This document shows positions 7,293 to 13,533 of a stretch of 13,684 nt of DNA, piece by piece. The stretch's first letter is position 1. Each line of letters opens with the position of its first letter. The notes under the pieces were generated by a model. It did no database searches and was not told the origin of the DNA. It saw nothing but the letters and a program-made list of their open reading frames with translations. The translations under genes were made by a program, and so were the position numbers. Source of the DNA: an uncultured Eubacterium sp. (lineage in GTDB: Bacteria > Bacillota > Clostridia > Lachnospirales > Lachnospiraceae); assembly GCA_900551945.1 (NCBI GenBank), contig URYE01000075.1, positions 1-13,684 of the forward strand, written 5' to 3'.

Positions 7293-7340
7293 AAAAAATG
7301 CACCCTAAGATACACTTTTAGCATATCTAAGGGTGCATTT
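7293..7340 (-). terminator. T-box-controlled terminator of the thrS leader
   Basis: 17-base arms (7296-7312 and 7324-7340) with one mismatch. On the RNA strand the stem AAATGCACCC/GGGTGCATTT runs into TTTTTT. It stands just downstream of the T-box sequence and upstream of the thrS start, so it is the regulated off-switch. Confidence 0.9.
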
Positions 7341-7599
7341 ATCTTCATATATAAATACACGGTTCCACCTTAATATTTAACTTAGGTGTGAAAATGTAAA
7401 TGTTATATCTTTACATTTTGCAACACAGACTTTAACGCAGTCATACGGTAATGCTTAAATCTTATAAAAGATGTTCGCATACGACTCGGGAGTGGTTTTC
7501 ATGTAAGCTGTACATGGGTAACTTCCACCATTTGTTACCTTCTCTGTATGTCAGGGATACACTACTCTTTCCGTCATGGTCTTTTGTTCTTTTCATTTT
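7293..7599 (-). promoter_or_regulatory. T-box riboswitch, threonine-specific
   Basis: Leader RNA that senses uncharged tRNA-Thr. The T-box AAGGTGGAACCG (complement of 7360-7371) is a near-perfect match to the consensus; its TGGA bulge would pair with a tRNA ending UCCA. Stem I is visible with an AGAGA bulge, the GGTAAC/GTTACC arm and GGTGGAAG apical loop (about 7510-7545), closed by GAGTAGT/ACCACTC. The specifier codon is most likely ACC (Thr), complement of 7494-7496, in GAAAACCACTCC, placed as in known leaders. Uncharged tRNA would stabilise the antiterminator and allow thrS transcription. Confidence 0.93.
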
Positions 7600-7605
7600 G
7601 TGACA

Positions 7606-7634
7606 ATAATATCATAATGAGTTGTGGATTGCAA
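7606..7634 (-). promoter_or_regulatory. thrS: thrS promoter
   Basis: On the minus strand TTGCAA (7634-7629), 17-base spacer, TATTAT (7611-7606). The predicted start near 7599 places the whole T-box leader in the transcript. Confidence 0.7.
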
Positions 7635-7766
7635 TAATAAAATGGTGTTAGTTTTTGTATTTTTATAGCTGTGAAAAGTATTTATTATGGTGTTTTATAA
7701 AAATGAAGAATTAATTTTTATAGTATATAGTATTGCTGTTTAATAGCATTATTATGTATGCGTATA

Positions 7767-7795
7767 TTGATTTTGTACACATATAGCCGTATAAT
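7767..7795 (+). promoter_or_regulatory. tnpA promoter inside IS copy 2
   Basis: TTGATT (7767-7772), 17-base spacer, TATAAT (7790-7795). ATG of tnpA starts at 7802, so again no room for a ribosome binding site in the transcript. Both boxes are unchanged relative to copy 1 although five of the spacer bases differ. Confidence 0.6.
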
Positions 7796-7801
7796 ATATA
7801 T

Positions 7802-8203
7802 ATGGAAAATAATTATAGATATACAAACACAACAGTATCTTTGATAAATTATCATTTTGTATTTTGTCCTAGATACAGAAGAAAGATTTTTCTGATACCA
7901 AATGTTGAAGAACGATTTAAAGAACTGGTTGAAATAAAATGTAAGGAGTTAGAAATAGAAATCATCGCAATAGAATGCGATAAAGACTATACGCATATGT
8001 TCTTGAATTGTTTACCAACATTAAGTCCATCAGATATTATGCAACAAATAAAAGGATATACAAGCAGAATACTTAGAAAAGAGTTTTCGCAACTATCTAA
8101 AATGCCTAGCTTATGGACGAGAAGTTATTTTGTTTCTACTGCTGGCAATGTATGTAGTGAAACTGTTAAAAAATATGTGGAAAATCAAAAGAAAAGATAT
8201 TAA
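7802..8203 (+). CDS. tnpA: TnpA, Y1 transposase, IS copy 2 (degenerate HUH)
   Basis: 133 residues, differing from copy 1 only at residues 4 (N), 7 (Y) and 20 (V). It carries the same Y63-T64-H65 in place of the HUH motif (codon TAT at 7988-7990), with catalytic Tyr125 and Gln129 kept. The start at ATG 7802 is unambiguous because no longer in-frame start exists. The shared motif change means both copies are either inactive or depend on an unusual metal site; copies could also be moved in trans by an intact relative elsewhere in the genome. Confidence 0.92.
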   Translation: MENNYRYTNTTVSLINYHFVFCPRYRRKIFLIPNVEERFKELVEIKCKELEIEIIAIECDKDYTHMFLNCLPTLSPSDIMQQIKGYTSRILRKEFSQLSKMPSLWTRSYFVSTAGNVCSETVKKYVENQKKRY

Positions 8204-8240
8204 GTAGAAAATAATATAATTAGAAAGTGTGGTGAGTATT

Positions 8241-9701
8241 GTGTCAAATTTTATTGTGGAATTTCCACTTAAAACGCAAAAATATCAAGAAGATATCTTG
8301 AATAGACGTTTTGAGATTGGAAGAAAAATCTATAATTCGTTGGTTAATATAACTCAAAAACGTTATAAAGAAATGCTTAAGACAAAGAAATATAGAACTC
8401 TTATATCATCATTAACAGGTAATAAGAAAATAGATAAAGATATTTGGAAACAAATAAATAATATTCGTCAACAATATAGTATGACAGAATATTCATTTCA
8501 CGAAGATGTTAAAGAAATGCAAAAGCATTTTAAAGATAATATTGACTCATTCACTGCTCAAAAGATTGCAACGGCTTTATGGAAAGCTTATGATGAATTA
8601 TTTTTTGGAAATGGTAAGAAAGTTTATTATAAAAGATATAATGAATTAAATTCTCTTGAAGGTAAGTCAAATAAAACTGGTATAAGATTTATTGATGCTT
8701 TTCTTATTTGGAATGGATTAAAGGTTCCAGTTATTATAGATTATAATAATCAGTATGAGTGTGAAGCTATAAGTTGTAAGATTTATTATAACAGGATTGT
8801 AAGAAAATATATTAAAAATAAATATAGGTTTTATATACAAATAGTTTTTAAAGGTAATCCACCAATAAAAGTTAATAATAAAACAGGTGAAGTAAAACAT
8901 TGCATAGGAAATGGTGATGTAGGATTGGATATAGGAACTAGAACAATTGCTATTTCTAGTAAATCAGATGTAAAAATGTTAGAACTTGCAGATAGAGTTC
9001 AAAATATTGAAAATCAAAAATTAAAATTACTTAGAAAACTTGATAGGTCAAGACGTAGTACCAATCAAGAAAATTATAATGAAGATGGAACTATTAAAAA
9101 GCAAGGAAACAAAAGAATAATTTGGAATAAATCAAATCATTACATAAAATATCAAAATCAACTTAAAGAATTATATAGAAAGCAAGCCGATATAAGAAAA
9201 TATCAGCATGAATGTTTAGCAAACTACATTATTTCTCTTGGAAATAATGTATATGTTGAAAAAATGAACTTTTCAGGACTCCAAAAATGTGCAAAAAATA
9301 CTGAAAAGAATGACAAAGGAAAGTTCAAAAAGAAAAAACGTTTTGGAAAATCATTAGCTAATAAAGCACCAGCTATGTTATTGAAAATAATTAATAGAAA
9401 ATTAAATTATTTTGGAGAAAAACTTATTGAAATAAATACATTTGAAGCAAAAGCAAGTCAATTTAATCATTTTGATAAAACATATACAAAGAAAAGCTTA
9501 TCGCAAAGGTGGAATGATTTTAATGGAATAAAGGTTCAAAGAGATATGTATAGTGCATTTTTAATAATGAATATAGGTGAAGATTTAAAGAGTTTTGATA
9601 TTGATAAATGTAATGAAAGATTTGAAAATTTTTATAGACTTCATAATTTAGAAGTTAAACGCTTAATAGGACAGAAAAATTTAAGTAGTATTGGAATTTA
9701 A
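8241..9701 (+). CDS. tnpB: TnpB, RNA-guided RuvC endonuclease, IS copy 2
   Basis: 486 residues from GTG 8241 (alternative GTGs at 8229 and 8232), identical in protein and, as far as I can read, in DNA to the copy 1 gene. RuvC residues Asp230, Glu340 and Asp435 are present; the zinc-finger cysteines are absent. GGTGAG precedes the chosen start by 4 bases. It would cut sites matching its guide, which here would be the sequence right of 9871. With two identical TnpB proteins, each could use either element's RNA unless the scaffold differences matter. Confidence 0.93.
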   Translation: MSNFIVEFPLKTQKYQEDILNRRFEIGRKIYNSLVNITQKRYKEMLKTKKYRTLISSLTGNKKIDKDIWKQINNIRQQYSMTEYSFHEDVKEMQKHFKDNIDSFTAQKIATALWKAYDELFFGNGKKVYYKRYNELNSLEGKSNKTGIRFIDAFLIWNGLKVPVIIDYNNQYECEAISCKIYYNRIVRKYIKNKYRFYIQIVFKGNPPIKVNNKTGEVKHCIGNGDVGLDIGTRTIAISSKSDVKMLELADRVQNIENQKLKLLRKLDRSRRSTNQENYNEDGTIKKQGNKRIIWNKSNHYIKYQNQLKELYRKQADIRKYQHECLANYIISLGNNVYVEKMNFSGLQKCAKNTEKNDKGKFKKKKRFGKSLANKAPAMLLKIINRKLNYFGEKLIEINTFEAKASQFNHFDKTYTKKSLSQRWNDFNGIKVQRDMYSAFLIMNIGEDLKSFDIDKCNERFENFYRLHNLEVKRLIGQKNLSSIGI

Positions 9702-9871
9702 AAATAATAATAAATAGGTTTTGACACGAGCCTTATACTATCGTTAATGGATATAGTGGTGTCTTTGGTAGTGAAAGTCTTATAGAAAGTCATTAGTCTT
9801 ATATGCTTTTGAGTATATTTGGAAGTGGTCGTATATAAGAACCCAACAAGCTTTAGTCGTTGGAGTGTCAG
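9702..9871 (+). ncRNA. Predicted omega RNA scaffold and right end, IS copy 2
   Basis: Equivalent of 4866-5035 with nine substitutions (at copy 1 positions 4897, 4914, 4918, 4925, 4953, 4955, 4974, 5012, 5021). The long stem TCTTATAT/ATATAAGA (9797-9804 with 9832-9839) is unchanged. Around 9737-9757 ACTAT can pair with ATAGT perfectly, whereas copy 1 has an A-C mismatch there. The guide would begin at about 9872. Inferred by family knowledge. Confidence 0.55.
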
Positions 9872-9945
9872 CAGATGATGTAATAGCAAAATTAAAGAAA
9901 CTTTTAGCAGATAAAGAATATAAAACTATTTCAAAAACAATATAA
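9872..9945 (+). pseudogene. Orphan C-terminal tail of an unknown gene
   Basis: Open from the IS right end to TAA at 9943-9945: about 24 codons reading (A)DDVIAKLKKLLADKEYK and ending TISKTI, a Lys-rich helix typical of a protein C-terminus, followed 27 bases later by a strong terminator. No upstream part of such a gene is found left of IS copy 2 (7635-7740 is noncoding), so the 5' part seems to have been lost. I cannot identify the protein; a chance open stretch is possible at this length. Confidence 0.4.
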
Positions 9946-9972
9946 AATATTTTAAAATCAAAGATTTGCAGA

Positions 9973-10014
9973 GCTGTAGCCAGAGCATACCTCAACTGGC
10001 TACAGCATTTTTTT
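9973..10014 (+). terminator. Strong rho-independent terminator
   Basis: GCTGTAGCCAG (9973-9983) pairs perfectly with CTGGCTACAGC (9996-10006), 12-base loop, followed by ATTTTTTTG. It presumably ended the gene whose tail is at 9872-9945 and now insulates the reductase gene from IS transcription. Confidence 0.93.
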
Positions 10015-10071
10015 GTGAAAATATTTTATTATATGATAATAGAAAATAATAGTTTCCACCTAAAAACATTT

Positions 10072-10124
10072 AATTGATATTCAATTTTATTGATATATGT
10101 TATCATTATTGTATCAAATTGATA
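10072..10124. promoter_or_regulatory. Array of three palindromes (TTGATA/TATCAA half-sites), probable operator of the reductase gene
   Basis: AATTGATATTCAATT (10072-10086), TGATATATGTTATCA (10091-10105) and TATCAAATTGATA (10112-10124) are each perfect dyads around a short centre. Their centres (10079, 10098, 10118) are 19-20 bases apart, nearly two DNA turns, as expected for side-by-side protein binding on one DNA face. An additional dyad ATTATTGT/ACAATAAT spans 10105-10140. The LysR-type regulator encoded downstream is the obvious candidate. I see no clear -35/-10 pair; TTGTAT (10110-10115) with AACAAT (10133-10138) at 17 bases is a weak possibility. Confidence 0.6.
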
Positions 10125-10140
10125 AAAAAATAACAATAAT

Positions 10141-10164
10141 CAGGGCTATACCTAAAAAGCCCTG
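10141..10164 (+). other. Leader hairpin before the reductase gene
   Basis: CAGGGCT (10141-10147) pairs with AGCCCTG (10158-10164) around a 10-base loop. No T run follows, so it is not a terminator; it could stabilise the mRNA 5' end. It lies 10 bases before the AAAGGA ribosome binding site (10175-10180). Confidence 0.5.
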
Positions 10165-10188
10165 AAATAATATGAAAGGATAATATTT

Positions 10189-12180
10189 ATGAAGTACGAA
10201 AAACTATTTACTCCAATCCAAATAGGAAGCGTTACTATCAAGAACCGTTTTGCAATGGCACCAATGGGGCCTTTAGGACTTGCAGACGCAAATGGTGGTT
10301 GGAATCAACGTGGTATTGACTACTATGTAGAAAGAGCAAAGGGTGGAACAGGTCTTATCATAACAGGTGTAACATTTTTTGACCAAGTTGTTGAAAAACA
10401 AGACCCATCAACAGTTCCAAACCCACTTTATAAGCCGGTAAGTTTTGTAAAGACGAGTAGAGAAATGACTGAACGTGTTCATGCTTATGGCAGTAAAATA
10501 TTTTTACAGTTATCAGGTGGTTTTGGACGAGTTACAATTCCTACTAATGTAGGTGATATAGCACCAATAGCGCCATCAGAAATTCCACACCGTTGGCTTG
10601 ATAAGACTTGTAGAGCCATAACAGTAGACGAGATACACGCTATTGTAAAACAATTTGGCGAAGCTGCTTTCCACGCTAAAAGAGCAGGATTTGACGGTGT
10701 GCAAATTCACGCTGTACATGAAGGCTATTTATTAGACCAGTTTGCAATTTCAATGTTTAACTTAAGAACAGATGAATATGGCGGCTCACTTGAAAATAGA
10801 CTTCGTTTTGCAAAGGAAGTTGTAGAAGAAATCAAGAAAACTTGTGGTGAAGATTTCCCTGTAACACTTCGTTTTAGTGTAAAGAGTATGATAAAAGACT
10901 GGCGTGTAGGTGCATTGCCGGGAGAAGAATTTGAAGAAAAAGGCAGAGATACAGAAGAAGGACTAAAAGCTGCTAAGCTTCTTGAAAGCTATGGTTACGA
11001 TGCGCTCGACACCGACGTTGGAACATACGACGCTTGGTGGTGGAACCACCCACCAATGTATCAAAAGAAGGGTCTTTACAGAGAATATTGCAAGATGGTA
11101 AAAGAAGTTGTAAATATTCCAGTATTCTGTGCAGGTCGTATGGATAATCCAGACATGGCACTTGAAGCCATTGAAAATGGTGAGTGTGATGTAATTGACC
11201 TCGGAAGACCTTTACTTGCAGACCCAGATTATTGTAATAAGTTAAGATGTGGAAATGTAACACAGATACGTCCATGTATCTCATGTCAAGAAGGTTGTAT
11301 GGGTAGAGTAGCTTCATATTCTTTACTTAACTGTGCCGTTAATCCACAGGCAGCAAGAGAACGTGTAAATGCTTACGAACCTATTTTAAAGAAGAAAAAG
11401 GTACTTATTGTAGGTGGTGGCGTTGCTGGTTGTGAAGCTGCAAGAGTGCTTGCAATAAGAGGACATGAGCCAGTTGTCTATGAAAAAGGAAATAGACTTG
11501 GTGGTAATTTAATACCGGGTGGTGCGCCTGATTTCAAGGAAGACGATATTGCATTAGCAGATTGGTACACAAATGAATTAGACAGACTCGGTGTAAGTGT
11601 TCACTTAAATACACAGCTTAATGAAGATGAGATAAAAGCAATGGACTTTGACACACTTATTCTTGCAACAGGTTCAAAGCCAAAGGTATTTTCATTGGGG
11701 GATGATAAACATACATACACAGCAGAACAAGTTTTATTAAAGCAAAAAGACGCAGGTAAGAACACTGTAGTTGTAGGTGGTGGACTTGTTGGTTGTGAAA
11801 CTGCTTTATGGTTGGCACAAAATGGTATTCATGTTACAATCGTAGAAGCATTAGATAAGGTTATGGCTGTAAATGGCCCACTTTGTGCCGCTAATAAAGA
11901 AATGCTTGAAGCTTTACTTCCATTTAATGGAGTAGATATTGTTACAGGTGCAAAGGTTACAAGCTTTGACAATGGAAAAGTTGAACTTGATACAAAAGAA
12001 GGTGCAAAGAGTATTGAGTGTGATAGTGTAATTCTTTCAGTTGGATATAAGGAAGAAAACACACTTTATAACAAACTTCAGTTTGAAGTTCCAGATATTT
12101 ATTTACTTGGCGATGCTAAGAAGGTATCTAATATCATGTACGCAATCTGGGACGCATTCGAGGTTGCTAACCATATCTAA
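10189..12180 (+). CDS. 2-enoate-reductase-like NAD(H):flavin oxidoreductase (OYE/2,4-dienoyl-CoA reductase family)
   Basis: 663 residues, the full length of the family that carries FMN, a 4Fe-4S cluster and FAD and reduces activated C=C bonds of unsaturated acids with NAD(P)H. The FMN TIM barrel spans about 1-345: NRFAMAPMG, H174-A-V-H177-EGY180 in the substrate pocket, RTDEYGGSLENR. The cluster ligands are C363-x2-C366-x3-C370-x11-C382. Two dinucleotide folds follow: GGGVAG (409-414) for FAD and GGGLVG (530-535) for NAD(P)H. The stretches HAVHEGYLLDQF and GALPGEEFEE...YDALDTDVGTYDAWWWNHPP closely resemble 2-enoate/cinnamate reductases such as clostridial FldZ, more than bile-acid enzymes BaiCD/BaiH. 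In gut anaerobes these enzymes dispose of electrons on cinnamate-like acids; the exact substrate is not readable. AAAGGA at 8 bases supports the start. A LysR-type gene follows after 30 bases. Confidence 0.92.
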   Translation: MKYEKLFTPIQIGSVTIKNRFAMAPMGPLGLADANGGWNQRGIDYYVERAKGGTGLIITGVTFFDQVVEKQDPSTVPNPLYKPVSFVKTSREMTERVHAYGSKIFLQLSGGFGRVTIPTNVGDIAPIAPSEIPHRWLDKTCRAITVDEIHAIVKQFGEAAFHAKRAGFDGVQIHAVHEGYLLDQFAISMFNLRTDEYGGSLENRLRFAKEVVEEIKKTCGEDFPVTLRFSVKSMIKDWRVGALPGEEFEEKGRDTEEGLKAAKLLESYGYDALDTDVGTYDAWWWNHPPMYQKKGLYREYCKMVKEVVNIPVFCAGRMDNPDMALEAIENGECDVIDLGRPLLADPDYCNKLRCGNVTQIRPCISCQEGCMGRVASYSLLNCAVNPQAARERVNAYEPILKKKKVLIVGGGVAGCEAARVLAIRGHEPVVYEKGNRLGGNLIPGGAPDFKEDDIALADWYTNELDRLGVSVHLNTQLNEDEIKAMDFDTLILATGSKPKVFSLGDDKHTYTAEQVLLKQKDAGKNTVVVGGGLVGCETALWLAQNGIHVTIVEALDKVMAVNGPLCAANKEMLEALLPFNGVDIVTGAKVTSFDNGKVELDTKEGAKSIECDSVILSVGYKEENTLYNKLQFEVPDIYLLGDAKKVSNIMYAIWDAFEVANHI

Positions 12181-12210
12181 TGACTTTATAAAGGTGGTTT
12201 ATTATTAGGT

Positions 12211-13071
12211 GTGGTTAATTTAAAAGATTTCTTGTATTTTCAGAAAGTGTATGAAACCCATAGCATACACAGGGCAGCAGAACATTTATTTATTTCTTCG
12301 CAAGGTTTAGGTAAGATTATCAAAAATCTTGAGCAGGAGTATAATACCACGTTTTTTATACGTTCAAAAAATGGAGTGTTGCCTACTGAAAGTGCAAAGG
12401 TATTTTACGAGTGGAGCAAAGAACTTGTTTTGCAAGATACTCATATGAGAAATGAAATAAAACATCTAAGTAATAAGGTTAAAAGACTTAGAATTGGCTG
12501 TGCAAATGGAGTTTTAAGGGCAGTTCCTTTGAATACTATATTGGGATTTGCAAGCTCTAACAGTGATATTAATGTTGAGTGGAGTGAATATAGTAATGAA
12601 GATGTAATCAATAAGCTTCTTAATTATGAGCTTGAATACGGTCTTATAGTTGGCTTATATGATAATTCTAATTTTGAGCAGATAAAGTTATACCAATGTA
12701 ATCTTACATTGTATGTATATGAAGGTCATCATCTTTGTGAAAAGGAAAAAGTATCCCTTAAGATGCTTCGCAATGAAAATATTATAATAATGAACGAACA
12801 GTTTCATATGTACAATGACTTTATCAATGCTTGTAAAATAAATGGATTTACACCAAATATAAAGGCAAAGACAATGGACGGTGGAACTTTATTCCATTTG
12901 TGCAAACAAAAAATAGGTGTAGCAATATCACCAAAATTTGAAGAAGAACCTCCAAAAGGACTTAAAGCAATTGCATTTGAAGAACCGTATTACTGGGATA
13001 TATATGGCACTTGCAGAACAGATACTAAAGATGAAGCAATAGAAAAACTTAAACTACAATTGTTACAATAA
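12211..13071 (+). CDS. LysR-type transcriptional regulator
   Basis: 286 residues. The N-terminal winged helix-turn-helix (about 1-60: LKDFLYFQKVYETHSIHRAAEHL, then ISSQGLGKIIKNLEQEY, wing TTFFIRSKNGVLPTE) is followed by a linker helix and a periplasmic-binding-like effector domain from about residue 92 (LRIGCANGVLRAVPL). GTG 12211 begins just before the canonical LysR N-terminus; AAGGTGG at 12191-12197 is the only ribosome binding site, at a long 13-base spacing, so translation may be modest. The gene is downstream of and in the same direction as the reductase, 30 bases apart, so the two are probably co-transcribed; it probably senses the reductase substrate and acts on the palindromes at 10072-10124. 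Intact and of normal length. The ligand is unknown. Confidence 0.92.
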   Translation: MVNLKDFLYFQKVYETHSIHRAAEHLFISSQGLGKIIKNLEQEYNTTFFIRSKNGVLPTESAKVFYEWSKELVLQDTHMRNEIKHLSNKVKRLRIGCANGVLRAVPLNTILGFASSNSDINVEWSEYSNEDVINKLLNYELEYGLIVGLYDNSNFEQIKLYQCNLTLYVYEGHHLCEKEKVSLKMLRNENIIIMNEQFHMYNDFINACKINGFTPNIKAKTMDGGTLFHLCKQKIGVAISPKFEEEPPKGLKAIAFEEPYYWDIYGTCRTDTKDEAIEKLKLQLLQ

Positions 13072-13119
13072 TAGAATTTAATAATGTGAAATTTATAACA
13101 ATATTTACTTACCGTAATT

Positions 13120-13146
13120 TATCAAAAGATTTTAATTATTTTGATA
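13120..13146. repeat. Inverted repeat TATCAAAA/TTTTGATA
   Basis: Eight-base perfect dyad (13120-13127 with 13139-13146, 11-base centre) between the LysR stop and its terminator. It contains the same TATCAA/TTGATA half-sites as the array upstream of the reductase. Could be a secondary regulator site or chance in AT-rich DNA. Confidence 0.4.
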
Positions 13147-13148
13147 CG

Positions 13149-13197
13149 AAAAAGTCCCATACTCATTGCGTGTTGCAATAGAAGTGAGGGGTTTTTT
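13149..13197 (+). terminator. Terminator of the reductase-LysR unit
   Basis: AAAAgtCCC pairs with GGGgTTTT around CTCA/TGAG and the inner stem ATTGC/GCAAT; TTTTTT ends the 3' arm (13192-13197). It lies about 80 bases past the LysR stop. Confidence 0.85.
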
Positions 13198-13504
13198 GAT
13201 AGTTTACTTTTTATTATATTAGTTAAATGTTAATATATAAATATGTAATATAGGTAATTGATAAATACGGTTATACCACCATATATGCAGGATAGATTAG
13301 ATAATTTTGGCTTTTATAATGAAGAAAAAGATTTTAATATGAATTACGCAGATAAAGAATAATGGTAAATAGTGTGGCAGATTATTTGCTAATTTTAATA
13401 AATAATAATAAAGTGTAAATGGCTTTATATGGCGTAAAATGGGGCTTTGCAGGCTATAATAGGAGTAATGCGAAAAGAAAAGTTAAAAAAAATCAAAAAA
13501 AGTG
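13198..13504. other. Intergenic region before the rRNA-type promoter
   Basis: AT-rich and, apart from the doubtful tiny ORF at 13258-13362, without recognisable genes. A TATAAT at 13455-13460 has no suitable -35 box. No tRNA cloverleaf or repeat array was found. Confidence 0.5.
13258..13362 (+). CDS. Possible tiny ORF or gene remnant
   Basis: TTG 13258 (or ATG 13285) to TAA 13360-13362, 34 or 25 codons, reading INTVIPPYMQDRLDNFGF and then acidic residues ending NYADKE. The composition looks protein-like rather than random for this AT content, but the start is poor (TAGG three bases before TTG) and I recognise no family. It sits alone between the LysR terminator and the rRNA-type promoter. 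Could be a real small protein, an eroded gene end, or chance. Confidence 0.22.
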   Translation: MINTVIPPYMQDRLDNFGFYNEEKDFNMNYADKE

Positions 13505-13533
13505 TTGACAGATACCCGTATAAATGATAATAT
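13505..13533 (+). promoter_or_regulatory. Strong near-consensus promoter, probably of an rRNA operon
   Basis: TTGACA (13505-13510), exactly 17 bases, TAATAT (13528-13533), preceded by A-rich tracts (AAAAAAAATC and similar) that act like an UP element. It is the best promoter in the window and leads into an untranslated leader, as expected for rrn transcription. Confidence 0.75.

Larger units (their letters stand above)
7741..9871 (+). mobile_element. IS200/IS605-family element, copy 2
   Basis: Same length, order and orientation as copy 1, offset 4836, no gaps seen. The left end keeps TAAT-N3-ATTA (7741-7751) although most nearby bases differ. The right-end hairpin is CCAAC/GTTGG (9843-9847 with 9859-9863), and identity ends at 9871. 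It sits about 105 bases upstream of the thrS promoter on the left side and against an orphan gene tail on the right. By eye the core corresponding to 3024-4896 of copy 1 is identical; only the ends differ. Confidence 0.9.

Noticed and set aside
2905..9871. Composite transposon carrying thrS
   Set aside because: IS200/IS605 elements move as single-stranded units with specific ends; nothing shows joint movement and thrS is a normal chromosomal gene with its own leader.
13468..13527. 19-codon ORF MRKEKLKK...
   Set aside because: GGAG is only 2 bases from the ATG and the ORF overlaps the rRNA-type promoter; its Lys content simply reflects A-runs.
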